The notes under the pieces were generated by a model. It ran no database searches. It had not been told where the DNA came from and saw only the letters and a program-made list of their open reading frames with translations. Of a stretch of 64,000 nt of DNA, positions 39,766 to 47,620 are shown piece after piece. Numbering within the stretch: the stretch's first letter is position 1; the number at the start of each line of letters is the position of its first letter. The position numbers and the translations under genes are program-made. The stretch comes from a virus. Location of the stretch: the IMG/VR virus record IMGVR_UViG_3300027722_000005, positions 1 to 64,000 of that record. One strand, written 5' to 3'.

Positions 39766-42068
39766 GGGGCAAGTTCTGCCTGCTGTTCCGCTGCCCAGGT
39801 GAACAGGTCGGGCATGTTGGTCTGTGCCTCGATGGCTTGCATGTTCTTGACCAGCACGTCAAAGTATTCCGGCTTGAGTTCGCACAGGGCGGCCCGGCGG
39901 CCGAGCTTGACGGCCATGTATCCCTCGCTGCCGATCCCGCCGAACGGGGTAAGGACCGTCTCGCCCGGGTTGGAGTAGAGTTTGATGCACCGCTCGATTG
40001 TGCCGAGCTGCAAGGGGCAAATGTGCTTTTCGTCGTCTTCGCCCCGGGCCACGCTGTATTGCAGGGTGTCAGTCTCTTGGATGCCAAGCCAGATCCCGTG
40101 AGCCCACTCGATCCACGTCTCGTTGTCCATCTCGCCATGGGCAACCGGCGTAACGGGCACGGCGTTGTCGCCCGGCTTTTTGAAGATGATCACCTGATCG
40201 ATGAGGGCGGGCCGGCTGTCTGCTGAGTCCTTGCGGAGTTGCACAAACAGCAGCGCCTTGCTTTTGACGCGGATGGCCTGTGCCTGAGGATTCTTCTGGA
40301 CAAACGCCCGCCCGGTGAAAACCCAGCCCTCCGCCTCATAAGCGCGGATGACCTCGCCCGGGAAGTCTCGGACGCCAATATAGCCATCCCGGCTTGCCAT
40401 CGCCGGAATATCCGATGTGTGAACGCAGGTCAAGCGGCCTGGCTTCGTAACGCGCAGCACGTCGCGGATGATGTAGCGGTAGTGGGCAAAGAACTGCCCC
40501 CAGTCCCGGCTGTTGCCCAGGTCGCGCTCGCTGTCGGTGTAGGTGTAGAGGTCCGCAAAGGGCGGGGAGTACACCGACAAGTCAATCGAGTTGTCGTCAA
40601 GCTCGCGCAGCCGTTCCACGGAATCGCCTAGCATGGCCGTCCAGTTCTGGCCGTATTCGGTACGCTGTCGGTAGTCAAAGGTTTGTGGGTCGGTCATGGT
40701 CAATTCTCCTTCCTCGTATTCGCGGATCTGCTCAATAAGCCCCCGGCGGAGTCGGGTTGCCATTGCATCCTTGCGCTGGATGTTGTGATAGATTTCGGCC
40801 TCCAGGTCAGATAGGATTGCATGAACGTTAACCGGCAGGGTCTGCCCGAAACGGTATTCCCGGCGGATGCCCTGATACCAGGTTTCCCATGAATCGTTGA
40901 GACCGAAAAAGGCCATGTTGCGGGCGTTCTGGAAGTTCATCCCGAACCCGCCGATCCTGAGTTTGGTCACAAGCGCCCGGTGCCGGCCGTCCTGGAACGC
41001 CTCGAAGGTGGCCGCCTTGTACTCTGGCGAGTCCGAACCCTTGACCTCGACGGCACCAGGCAGGGCGTCGGTTACGGCCCGGCTTTCATCCTCCAGGCCA
41101 ACCCACACGATCCACTGTTCGCCATCGTTGCCTACCAGGTCACGAAGAAGATCGAGGCGGGCATCTATAGTCCGCCGGCGGGTCGCGGCCCGGTCGGCTA
41201 TGCCTTTCAGGTGGGTGAAAAAGAGCTGATCGTCGGATGCGTACTCCGCCTTGACGAAGTGAGGGATGATATTCAGATCGGGCAGGATAAAGCCGTTATC
41301 ATCATAGCCAAGATCGCTTGGCTTGGTGATGCTCATGGCCCAAGATGCAAGCCAGCGAAAGAATGGCTTTTCGGCCGGGTGCTTGAGCCGCCATTCCTGG
41401 CCGCCCTTGTTGCTCCCCTTGCGCCTCCACGCCTTGCCGCTGTCATCGATGTAGGTATGCTCCAGGTTGGCATTGATGAAAAACATGGCCCGCATCTCGG
41501 CTTCGGTGCAAACCCCCAAGAATTCGGCATGGTTGCCAAGCTCTGTCATGTCGTTGGGCGCCGGTGTGGCGGTACAGGCCAGGCGGTAGGGTGTATCGGC
41601 GAACATGGCGGTTAGCTTCCGGCGGGTCACGCCCGATAGCGCCTTGAGGATGCTCGATTCATCCAGTACCACGGCGCCAAAGGCGGCGGGGTCAAACTCG
41701 CTCACCATCTCATAGTTGGTGATGTTGATCCCGCCCGCCAAGTCGGAACCGGAACGGGTGTAATGAATGTCCATGCCCAACTTGCGGGCCTCGCGCACGG
41801 TTTGGCGAGCCACAGACAGGGGGGCGACAATCAGGGCTCGCTCGCCAATCAGCCGTGCCCATTCGAGTTGGATGAACGTCTTGCCCAGGCCGGTATCGGC
41901 AAAGACGGCGGCCCGGCCCTTGCGGATGGCCCAACTTGCAATGTCTCTCTGAAAGCCAAAGAGGATCGGATTGATAGCAGCCGGGTCAATATCCTTGCCC
42001 GTCGCCCCGTGAAACCGCACCTTGGAAGACAAGAATTCCTGGTAGCCCACGGCCCCCGCGCCGCTCAT
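39762..42068 (-). CDS. SF2 (SNF2-like) helicase fused to N4/N6-type DNA methyltransferase
   Basis: 768 aa. Helicase: ADTGLGKTF Walker A (58-65), VVLDESS motif II (134-139), TATPAPNDM motif III, GFGMNFQNA and IRREYRFGQT motifs V/VI (to about 410). Methyltransferase: VYSPPFADLYTY motif IV (500-510) and PFGGIGSEGYMAVKLGRR motif I (708-725), the permuted beta-class order. Met458 (40,697) has GGAAGGAG about 9 nt upstream, so a separate methyltransferase of 311 aa could be made too. Start taken at MSGAGAVGY. Confidence 0.88.
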   Translation of the reverse strand: MSGAGAVGYQEFLSSKVRFHGATGKDIDPAAINPILFGFQRDIASWAIRKGRAAVFADTGLGKTFIQLEWARLIGERALIVAPLSVARQTVREARKLGMDIHYTRSGSDLAGGINITNYEMVSEFDPAAFGAVVLDESSILKALSGVTRRKLTAMFADTPYRLACTATPAPNDMTELGNHAEFLGVCTEAEMRAMFFINANLEHTYIDDSGKAWRRKGSNKGGQEWRLKHPAEKPFFRWLASWAMSITKPSDLGYDDNGFILPDLNIIPHFVKAEYASDDQLFFTHLKGIADRAATRRRTIDARLDLLRDLVGNDGEQWIVWVGLEDESRAVTDALPGAVEVKGSDSPEYKAATFEAFQDGRHRALVTKLRIGGFGMNFQNARNMAFFGLNDSWETWYQGIRREYRFGQTLPVNVHAILSDLEAEIYHNIQRKDAMATRLRRGLIEQIREYEEGELTMTDPQTFDYRQRTEYGQNWTAMLGDSVERLRELDDNSIDLSVYSPPFADLYTYTDSERDLGNSRDWGQFFAHYRYIIRDVLRVTKPGRLTCVHTSDIPAMASRDGYIGVRDFPGEVIRAYEAEGWVFTGRAFVQKNPQAQAIRVKSKALLFVQLRKDSADSRPALIDQVIIFKKPGDNAVPVTPVAHGEMDNETWIEWAHGIWLGIQETDTLQYSVARGEDDEKHICPLQLGTIERCIKLYSNPGETVLTPFGGIGSEGYMAVKLGRRAALCELKPEYFDVLVKNMQAIEAQTNMPDLFTWAAEQQAELAP

Positions 42069-42262
42069 CGCACTTCCTCCAGTGCCCGCCCCTCGTAGAA
42101 CCGGCGGTTGCGCTCGGCTTGCTGCGCTTCTTGCTCGTGCCGCTCCCGGGCCTGTTCCCGCCGCGCGCGTTGCCATGCCTGCCACAGAAGGACGGGTGCC
42201 AGGACCAGCGCCACGGTGCAGGCGGCGGCCACGACCAGGACTTGCAGGGTTGACTCGATCAT
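42065..42262 (-). CDS. Small single-span membrane protein
   Basis: 65 aa: membrane helix LQVLVVAAACTVALVLAPVLLW followed by an Arg/Glu/Gln-rich cytoplasmic coiled coil (ARRERAREQ-type). ATGA overlap with the helicase-methyltransferase start, hence translationally coupled. Confidence 0.65.
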   Translation of the reverse strand: MIESTLQVLVVAAACTVALVLAPVLLWQAWQRARREQARERHEQEAQQAERNRRFYEGRALEEVR

Positions 42263-42297
42263 GGTTCTATCCTTTCGCGCGGTGTCATCACTTGCGC

Positions 42298-42579
42298 TCA
42301 GTCAACCCGCCGAAACTTCAGCGAGCGGCGCAAATACTCAAAACCCCCTCTGGTGATTGGGAAATCTTGAATTACGTCATCATTCGTATCGAGTATGTCC
42401 AAAACAATGTGCGAGCCGTCGTCTACCAGTCCACCCGTTGCCCGAAGGCGGCGCAGCCACAGCTCACACCCGGACCACGCCCCGCCCGGAAAGGTGCAGG
42501 CTTCATAGTACCGGAACTTGTCAGCGATGATCCGAACCGGCCTAATCGCATATGCTCTCGGGTCCAAATCAATCGACAT
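42298..42579 (-). CDS. Unknown 93-aa protein
   Basis: Reads DPRAYAIRPVRIIADKFRYY, GGAWSGCELWLRRLRATGG, HIVLDILDTNDDVIQDFP, EYLRRSLKFRRVD. Start at the ATG behind GGGGTAGCAGGA. No family recognised. Confidence 0.62.
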   Translation of the reverse strand: MSIDLDPRAYAIRPVRIIADKFRYYEACTFPGGAWSGCELWLRRLRATGGLVDDGSHIVLDILDTNDDVIQDFPITRGGFEYLRRSLKFRRVD

Positions 42580-42626
42580 TCCTGCTACCCCTCTCTGCGC
42601 CTTCCATTGTTTGCACCCCCTGGCGA

Positions 42627-42848
42627 TCATTCTACTGCTCTCCCTTCCTTTGCCAGCAGCATCGAGACCTTGATCTCGTTTGCTGCTCTCTGCATGTCAG
42701 ACAGGTAGACCAGGACAAGATCCCGGTTGCCCCTGCCCAGTGCCTCGCGGGCCTTGCTGCCCAAGTGCTCGATAGTCATGGCGGCGGCCAGTGCCTCGCA
42801 CCGGCTCGCCTCGGCGTTCTTGGGCCACCGCTTAGCTGGGGTTGTCAT
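42627..42848 (-). CDS. Unknown small helical protein
   Basis: 73 aa: AKRWPKNAEASRCEALAAAM, EHLGSKAREALGRGNRDLVL, LSDMQRAANEIKVSML. All helical. Overlaps the membrane protein gene upstream by 17 nt. Confidence 0.6.
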   Translation of the reverse strand: MTTPAKRWPKNAEASRCEALAAAMTIEHLGSKAREALGRGNRDLVLVYLSDMQRAANEIKVSMLLAKEGRAVE

Positions 42849-43239
42849 CGCTCCGCCCTCTGCCTTCCAACTCCCGGCGCAATTCCCGGCGGTTAGCGGA
42901 ATCGTTCAGCAGCGAGCGAAGGACGACGGGCGTACCGGCGACGGCAAACCCGGCCGCGAACCACAATGCCCATTCAGGCCGGGCGATGCCAAGTGCGACC
43001 AGGACCAGCGAGTCGCCAATGATGACGGTTAGCCAGGTGAAGTCGCTGACAAAGTTCCATTCCCGCTCGCTCCATTCCAAGAGCAGGGCGTAGCCGATGC
43101 CCCAGGGCAGAAGCGCCAGAAGCGCGGCCCCCAGGGTGCGCACGGTGAGCAGGTAGGCCAGGGCGCCGAGCGATAGCCCGGTAAGCGCCCCATAAGCTGC
43201 CAACTGTAGACTTCGTGACAACTTCGTGATATTATCCAT
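42832..43239 (-). CDS. Polytopic membrane protein, unknown
   Basis: 135 aa with about four membrane helices (LAAYGALTGLSLGALAYLL, LGAALLALLPWGIGYALLL, WLTVIIGDSLVLVALGIA, WALWFAAGFAVAGTPVVL) and a basic C-terminal tail. Resembles small phage membrane proteins next to connector genes but here lies in the early block. Function unknown. Confidence 0.65.
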   Translation of the reverse strand: MDNITKLSRSLQLAAYGALTGLSLGALAYLLTVRTLGAALLALLPWGIGYALLLEWSEREWNFVSDFTWLTVIIGDSLVLVALGIARPEWALWFAAGFAVAGTPVVLRSLLNDSANRRELRRELEGRGRSDDNPS

Positions 43240-43294
43240 AGTGACAGTACCTTACAAACTGAATGATGTGAACGATAACAATAAGAACGAATGT

Positions 43295-43371
43295 GCCAGG
43301 GCCGCTTGTCGCCGGTTCCCCGCTGCCACGGGGCCGCGATGCCCGACCTTTCCCCGGCGGGCGGCCCTGGC
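43295..43371 (-). other. Long inverted repeat, possible structured leader or terminator
   Basis: In a 139-bp gap, GCCAGGGCCGC (43,295-43,305) pairs exactly with GCGGCCCTGGC (43,361-43,371). The 55-nt loop contains a second stem CCCCG/CGGGG. On the minus strand the outer stem is followed by a T-richer stretch (CATTCGTTCTTATTGTT), so it may attenuate transcription before 43,239. Confidence 0.45.
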
Positions 43372-43378
43372 GTAGTGG

Positions 43379-43636
43379 CTACCGCGCGTCGTTCTGTTCC
43401 ATGTTGGCGCGCAGGCGACCCAGGGCGATCTCGCGGCCCAGGCGGCGGCTCGGGTTGTCCTTGGGGCAGCAGCGGGCCAGGCCGAAATAGCCGTCGCAAA
43501 AGGCCAGGGTGAGATAGCGAGTGCCGCGCCGCTCGCAGTTTGCCAGGAGCGCCGGGTGGATGGGCGACTCGCCCGCGTACTGCCTGCCCGGCCACCAGTG
43601 ATAGACGCGGATCTTGCCGTTGGTTTCCTCGCTCAT
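43379..43636 (-). CDS. Unknown 85-aa protein
   Basis: Reads KIRVYHWWPGRQYAGESPIH, LLANCERRGTRYLTLAFCDG, YFGLARCCPKDNPSRRLGRE. Four cysteines could bind metal. Start at the ATG behind AAAGGAGCGAACCCC. Confidence 0.62.
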   Translation of the reverse strand: MSEETNGKIRVYHWWPGRQYAGESPIHPALLANCERRGTRYLTLAFCDGYFGLARCCPKDNPSRRLGREIALGRLRANMEQNDAR

Positions 43637-43652
43637 GGGGTTCGCTCCTTTC

Positions 43653-44024
43653 CTACAGCGCCTTGACGCTCACGCCGGGCGCGCCGCAAGTTATCTCAAC
43701 CCTGTTATCCAGCTCCATAAGGCGGAGCAATGCGCGGACCTCTTCAACTTGGATGCAGGCCAGGTCGAGATCTATGTGGGTGCGACGCTCCCCTGCCTCT
43801 GCGGCCTCTAACCTGGCGTAGTCCTCTGCCAGCACCTCGCGCGCCTTGGCCTCGCGCAGGTCGGCGTTCTTGCCGTCGATAGTGCCGCCTGCCAGGCCGG
43901 CCAGTTTGGCGATCTCCAGGGCGGCTCTTGCAGCGATGGCCTGTTCTGCCGCGATGTGATGGCTGACCAGGGTGTCGGCCTTGGCCCTGTAAGCCTCCTG
44001 AATGTGGGTAGCAGTTACGTTCAT
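43653..44024 (-). CDS. Unknown helical protein
   Basis: 123 aa starting MNVTATHIQEAYRAKADTLV behind GGAGTCACG. Helical in the first 80 residues (AEQAIAARAALEIAKLAGLA; LREAKAREVLAEDYARLEA), then a short strand end (NRVEITCGAPGVSVKAL). Coupled to the RecA-like ATPase by position; such small proteins often accompany recombination ATPases. Confidence 0.62.
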   Translation of the reverse strand: MNVTATHIQEAYRAKADTLVSHHIAAEQAIAARAALEIAKLAGLAGGTIDGKNADLREAKAREVLAEDYARLEAAEAGERRTHIDLDLACIQVEEVRALLRLMELDNRVEITCGAPGVSVKAL

Positions 44025-44083
44025 CGTGACTCCTTTCAAATGTGCCCGCCGCGCCGCTCCCCCGAACGGCGCGGCGGTGGGTG

Positions 44084-45274
44084 CTAAAGCGGCAGCTCGC
44101 CCTGGCCCTGCTCAACCTGCCAGGTGGCGTAGACGATGGCGCATTCGCGGCCGGCGTACTCGTTCAGGCTCTTGATGTCATCGGGCACGGTGAGCCAGTC
44201 CAGAAGGGCCGACGCCTCGGCTTTCGTCAGCGAGCCGGTAGACGTGACGCCCAGTAGGTATTCGAGCACGGCATGGCGGCGGCCGGTGACTTCGTTCTCG
44301 CTCAACACGCCCTGGCTCGGCTTGACGGCCTGAGTCATCGTCGCCAGGAGCGCTGTAACCTGTGCCGGGGTGACGGCTTCGGTATCGGTGCGGCGGGTGT
44401 CGATGTCAATCCAGCCGCTATTCTTGCGGATGGCCTTGCGCACCTTCTCGGCGGGCAAGGGACGCGGCGGCGCGGGCGTAGCAGTAGCCTTGGGCTTGCT
44501 GCCGCCGCCGTTGGTGGGGGTTGTTGCGGCGGGCGGTTCTGGCGTCGCCTGCCGAACCGGGCGCGGCGTTGGCTCTGCCCCGGTGGTAAGCCAGGTGTTC
44601 AGGATGAGCGCCAGGTCTTCGCCCGGCTTGTTGATCATCTGGCCATGTAGGGCAGGGCAGCGTGATTTTGAAACGATGAAGTTGTTGTCCGGGTCCATAT
44701 CGGCCGTCACGTCAAACTCGTACTCCATGCCGTCGCGCTGCACCGGGGCCAGTCCCACCTTGCGCACCGCGGTCTTGCCGGTGTGCTCGTCCTTCTCCAT
44801 GACGTAATCGGTCTTGGTGCGCATCGTGGCGATGATGTGGCACCGGCTCTGAATCATGGCGTCGATCAGGGCGTTGTGCATGGGGGTCACGTCGCGCCAG
44901 GCGGTGTAGCTGTTGCGGCTCTGGCTGCGGGCCGTCGCCTTGTCCACCTGTTCCAACGCGCCCTCTTTGCCCATCCAGGCGTGGGACAGGCTGTCGATAA
45001 CCAGCACGTCGTACCCGGCGCCCTCTGCCGACTTGATGGCCTCCACGTAGGTCATGGGGCTGAACGTGTCCAGCTCCAGCACGTCGAAGTCAAACAGGTC
45101 GGCGTACTTGCTGGCACTGCCGCGTTCGGTATCAATGACGGCCAGCCGGCCGCCGTTCTTGAGGACAGAACCGACACGAAGGGCCGTGTAGGTCTTGCCG
45201 CTGCCGGATGGTCCGATGAGGGCCATTCTAAGACGCGACTTCTCTTTCGTCGCCTTGGTGAATTGAACAGGCAT
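44084..45274 (-). CDS. RecA-fold phage ATPase (AAA_24/Sak4-like) with C-terminal extension
   Basis: 396 aa. Walker A GPSGSGKTYT (21-30), then RLAVIDTERGSASKYAD and Walker B DVLVIDSLSHAWMG, with TKTDYVMEKDEHTGKTAVRK as the later loop: the Sak4-like family of single-strand annealing/recombination ATPases. After a Pro/Ala/Thr linker (about 250-290) a 110-aa helical domain follows (VTPAQVTALLATMTQ; SLTKAEASALLDWLTVPDD). Likely role is homologous recombination during phage replication. Confidence 0.85.
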   Translation of the reverse strand: MPVQFTKATKEKSRLRMALIGPSGSGKTYTALRVGSVLKNGGRLAVIDTERGSASKYADLFDFDVLELDTFSPMTYVEAIKSAEGAGYDVLVIDSLSHAWMGKEGALEQVDKATARSQSRNSYTAWRDVTPMHNALIDAMIQSRCHIIATMRTKTDYVMEKDEHTGKTAVRKVGLAPVQRDGMEYEFDVTADMDPDNNFIVSKSRCPALHGQMINKPGEDLALILNTWLTTGAEPTPRPVRQATPEPPAATTPTNGGGSKPKATATPAPPRPLPAEKVRKAIRKNSGWIDIDTRRTDTEAVTPAQVTALLATMTQAVKPSQGVLSENEVTGRRHAVLEYLLGVTSTGSLTKAEASALLDWLTVPDDIKSLNEYAGRECAIVYATWQVEQGQGELPL

Positions 45275-45416
45275 GATTCGATCTCCTTTCCTTGCTGAAA
45301 ACGTGGCCGTAGAAACAAACAACGCAGGAGCCATGCTCCAGAACGTGATCGGCGTCTAGCTTGAACATGGGCGGGGCGTAACTCTCGCCGCATTCAGGAC
45401 AGGTAACGGCGGTCAT
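45228..45416 (-). CDS. Small zinc-ribbon protein
   Basis: 62 aa: AVTCPECGESYAPPMFKLDA then EHGSCVVCFYGHVF, two CxxC knuckles. It overlaps the ATPase start by 47 nt and its end reads into that gene in another frame, so the true stop region is less certain. Confidence 0.55.
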   Translation of the reverse strand: MTAVTCPECGESYAPPMFKLDADHVLEHGSCVVCFYGHVFSKERRSNHACSIHQGDEREVAS

Positions 45417-45580
45417 AGCACGCCCCGTTGTGCGGCGCGCTTCTCTTCCTGCCAGTCGCGCCACTCCAGCCAGTCTAGCCACCATGCCGCATCGTTCAGC
45501 CGGGCCAGCTTGGCGTCTATGGCCCGCTCGATGCGGGCCAGGTTCGCGGCGGACACTTCGGCGCGCTTGGCGGCGGTCAT
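45413..45580 (-). CDS. Unknown 55-aa helical protein
   Basis: Reads TAAKRAEVSAANLARIERAI, LARLNDAAWWLDWLEWRDW, QEEKRAAQRGVL. Start chosen at the ATGA overlap with the next gene. No function suggested. Confidence 0.58.
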   Translation of the reverse strand: MTAAKRAEVSAANLARIERAIDAKLARLNDAAWWLDWLEWRDWQEEKRAAQRGVL

Positions 45581-45837
45581 GCCAGCACCGTGTACCCGTT
45601 CGCCCGCTGCTGCAAGACGGCGGAGTGCTCGTTGCCCGGCGAGCGCAGGACGGGGCGATAGATAGCGCCGCACTTGGCGCTATCCAGGTAACAGGCATTG
45701 GGGTCGCAGCCCCAGGCCGGGGCCAGCTCGGCGGCGATGTCGGCCAGCGCGCGGGCCTTGGCCTGTACACCCAGGCGGACCAGGCCGGCGAGCTCGTTAA
45801 GGACATTCTGCTTGGGGTCGATCTGTGCGGTGGTCAT
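45577..45837 (-). CDS. Unknown 86-aa protein
   Basis: Helical start (NVLNELAGLVRLGVQAKARA), then WGCDPNACYLDSAKCGAIYR with three Cys, and LRSPGNEHSAVLQQRANGYT. Overlaps neighbours on both sides. Confidence 0.6.
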   Translation of the reverse strand: MTTAQIDPKQNVLNELAGLVRLGVQAKARALADIAAELAPAWGCDPNACYLDSAKCGAIYRPVLRSPGNEHSAVLQQRANGYTVLA

Positions 45838-46397
45838 TGTGCCTCCTGCGCGGCTTGCAGTTCGTGGAACCGTGCCCAGAACGGTTCATGGTCGCGCTGT
45901 TCCGTGGAGTACAGGCCAACGTCGCCCACCACGGGCCAACCATTGATGTCATTCGCTGGCCCAACCGTGATGTCAAAGCCCGTTTCTTGCGCGGCCTGTA
46001 GGGCAAGGCCGGCCTGCCCGGCGTCGATATTGGAAATCATGGCCCGGGGCTGCTGTCTTGGGATGTAAAAGGAACTGTGCATGCTTACCTCCTGTTCTTG
46101 CGCGACGCCTGCCGCTGTGCCTTGCGGGCCTTGCGTCTTCGGGCCTCGGCGGTCGGGCTTTCGGTGTGCCCGGCGTTGTGCTTGCTGGCGCGGGTGATGC
46201 GGGTCATGTGGTCGCCTCCTGGGTGGTGTCGGATCGGGCGCAAAGATGGGGCACTCACGGAGTAGCACGACGGCCCTTGCGTCTGTGCCGTCGTGGGCGC
46301 TATTGGGAAAGCCGTACAGCTTCCCATCGCGTAGGTATATCGGCCAATAGCCGTCTGTCTCCGCATCGAATACGTGGGTGTACGGCTCTTCTTCCAT
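45834..46397 (-). CDS. Two small genes joined in frame (unknown)
   Basis: From 46,397 the frame reads MEEEPYTHVFDAETDGYW, YLRDGKLYGFPNSAHDGTDA, then a Pro/Arg/His-rich low-quality stretch, then without a stop enters MHSSFYIPRQQPRAM at 46,082. AGGAGGTAAGC precedes that second Met, so 45,834-46,082 (82 aa) is probably translated on its own. AAGGAGAGACGCG precedes the first Met. The middle stretch overlaps a separate small gene at 46,085-46,207. Confidence 0.55.
   Translation of the reverse strand: MEEEPYTHVFDAETDGYWPIYLRDGKLYGFPNSAHDGTDARAVVLLRECPIFAPDPTPPRRRPHDPHHPRQQAQRRAHRKPDRRGPKTQGPQGTAAGVAQEQEVSMHSSFYIPRQQPRAMISNIDAGQAGLALQAAQETGFDITVGPANDINGWPVVGDVGLYSTEQRDHEPFWARFHELQAAQEAQ
46085..46207 (-). 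CDS. 40-aa basic peptide
   Basis: Reads TRITRASKHNAGHTESPTAE then RRRKARKAQRQASRKNRR. AGGAGG lies 7 nt before the ATG. It is in a different frame from the surrounding longer reading frame, and its strong ribosome site argues that it is the real product of this stretch. Confidence 0.5.
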   Translation of the reverse strand: MTRITRASKHNAGHTESPTAEARRRKARKAQRQASRKNRR

Positions 46398-46401
46398 CGC
46401 G

Positions 46402-46687
46402 TCTCTCCTTTCCCGCGGGCCTAGTTCCGCCCGCCGTTGCCGTTCGCCGGGGCGTCTGACTCGCAGTGACAACACGCCAGGCATTCGCGGATCGTCGCGT
46501 TGGTAACGAGCGCAACCCTGTGCCCCTCGCGGGCGTACTTGGCAATGTCAAGCACGTCTTCGGGCAGGATGCGCGAATTGGCGTAAAACAGCGCGCCACA
46601 GTCCTTGCAGTAGATGGCTACAACGTTCTTGTCCATCGTCTCTCTCCTCTCCCGCGGGCCTAGTTCCGCCCGCCGTTGCCGTTCGCC
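46402..46687. repeat. 47-bp direct repeat (46,402-46,448 and 46,641-46,687)
   Basis: Two copies, 46 of 47 bases identical, 239 bp apart. On the minus strand each covers the last codons of a gene (both end NGNGGRN-stop) plus the CCCGCGGG and GGAGAGA ribosome region of the next gene. The unit thus carries a gene end and a translation start, suitable for recombination that swaps small genes. Confidence 0.85.
46421..46636 (-). CDS. Small cysteine-rich protein with NGNGGRN tail
   Basis: 71 aa: VVAIYCKDCGALFYANSRIL, then LVTNATIRECLACCHCESDA, giving CxxC and CxxCC pairs for zinc. The C-terminus PANGNGGRN is shared with the next gene upstream through a DNA repeat. Confidence 0.65.
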   Translation of the reverse strand: MDKNVVAIYCKDCGALFYANSRILPEDVLDIAKYAREGHRVALVTNATIRECLACCHCESDAPANGNGGRN

Positions 46688-46851
46688 TTGGCTTCCATTT
46701 CGGCGGCTCTTTCTTCCGCCAGTGGCAAAAAAAAGCTGGGGTACTTCTCGTGTACTGCCTCATCGATGGCGTCTTTCATGTCGGAGCCGGTGAGGAACTT
46801 CATCCGCCGCAGGGCTGCGTGCGTGTCTTCTGAAACCGCTACAAGTGGCAT
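46660..46851 (-). CDS. Putative ribbon-helix-helix protein, first gene of the block
   Basis: 63 aa: PLVAVSEDTHAALRRMKFLT then DMKDAIDEAVHEKYPSFFLP is the strand-helix-helix pattern of antitoxin/Arc-like regulators. It ends EAKANGNGGRN. It lies directly behind the operator-bearing promoter at 46,901-46,929 and could regulate it. Start at the ATG behind GGGAGGCAACT. Confidence 0.68.
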   Translation of the reverse strand: MPLVAVSEDTHAALRRMKFLTGSDMKDAIDEAVHEKYPSFFLPLAEERAAEMEAKANGNGGRN

Positions 46852-46875
46852 AGTTGCCTCCCTCCTGAATGTTTT

Positions 46876-46929
46876 ACTTCTGAAGTGTAAGACTGGGCTT
46901 ATTATAACGGTTAACCGTTTCCCTGTCAA
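46876..46929 (-). promoter_or_regulatory. Leftward promoter with palindromic operator inside the spacer
   Basis: Minus strand TTGACA (46,929-46,924), 17 bp, TATAAT (46,906-46,901). The spacer contains AACGGTTAACCGTT (46,906-46,919), a perfect 14-bp palindrome. Further downstream ACTTC-T-GAAGT (46,876-46,886) is another palindrome, and ACTTC recurs four times at 46,990-47,030 towards the divergent repressor gene. It should drive 46,851 leftwards to 38,376. Confidence 0.8.
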
Positions 46930-47071
46930 GCCAAAGTGGGCTCTTGCGCCTAGCAATTTAAGGATAAAACCAGTAGAATCGTAACGAGTTGAAGTCCTAA
47001 CTTCTGGTCTGTCACTTCCAAACTTCCGCCCGATGCTGTAGAATATAAGGGCGAAATGTCAGGAGTAGCTT

Positions 47072-47500
47072 ATGGACACCTTTGCGGAATGGCTAATTGA
47101 GCGATGCGAAGAGCAGAACCTCAGTTGGTCTGAGGCCAGCCGACGGGCCGGCCTGGCGCACAACGCCATTTCCGAGATCGTGAACGGCGCGCCCGCCGGG
47201 GTCAAGAGAGTGTCGGCCCTGGCGGGGCTCTTTGGCGTGCGTACCGAAGACGCCCTCCGTATGGCCGGGATCTTGCCTGCCGAGCCCACCGACCGGGCCA
47301 TTGATGCCCAAGCCGCGTGGGCCATCGGCCAGATTTACGAAGCCCTGCCCACCTTGTCCCCGGCGGCGCAGCGGCTAATTGCCGACCAGGTTCTGTTTCT
47401 GGTTAATGCGCACCGGGCCGCCGCCGGCCTGGACGCGCCCGCTTCCGAATCCGTGAGCCAGAACGAGGGCGAGAGGACCACAACCAGCAGCAGCCACTAA
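47072..47500 (+). CDS. Second XRE-type repressor
   Basis: 142 aa, AGGAGTAGCTT before the ATG. LSWSEASRRAGLAHNAISEI is the helix-turn-helix; RVSALAGLFGVRTEDALRMA completes the XRE domain. The C-terminal 70 residues (AQAAWAIGQIYEALPTLSPA) are a helical oligomerisation region; no S24 protease residues (Ser/Lys pair) are seen, so RecA-induced cleavage is not expected. It faces the operator promoter at 46.9 kb. Confidence 0.85.
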   Translation: MDTFAEWLIERCEEQNLSWSEASRRAGLAHNAISEIVNGAPAGVKRVSALAGLFGVRTEDALRMAGILPAEPTDRAIDAQAAWAIGQIYEALPTLSPAAQRLIADQVLFLVNAHRAAAGLDAPASESVSQNEGERTTTSSSH

Positions 47501-47516
47501 GCACCACCCCCGCGAT

Positions 47517-47567
47517 TTGCCATTCTCGCCACCCTTTGCTATAATGTTTCCCGTTGGCAACGTGCCA
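47517..47567 (+). promoter_or_regulatory. Promoter with TTGGCA/TGCCAA operator
   Basis: TTGCCA (47,517-47,522), 17 bp, TATAAT (47,540-47,545). Downstream the inverted repeat TTGGCA-ACG-TGCCAA (about 47,554-47,568) overlaps the expected start site. It should transcribe the small gene at 47,621 and perhaps the recombinase. Confidence 0.68.
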
Positions 47568-47620
47568 ATGAGCCTCCAGTCATAGCTCAACCGAGCATGG
47601 TCGCAACGGATGCGAGGGCG

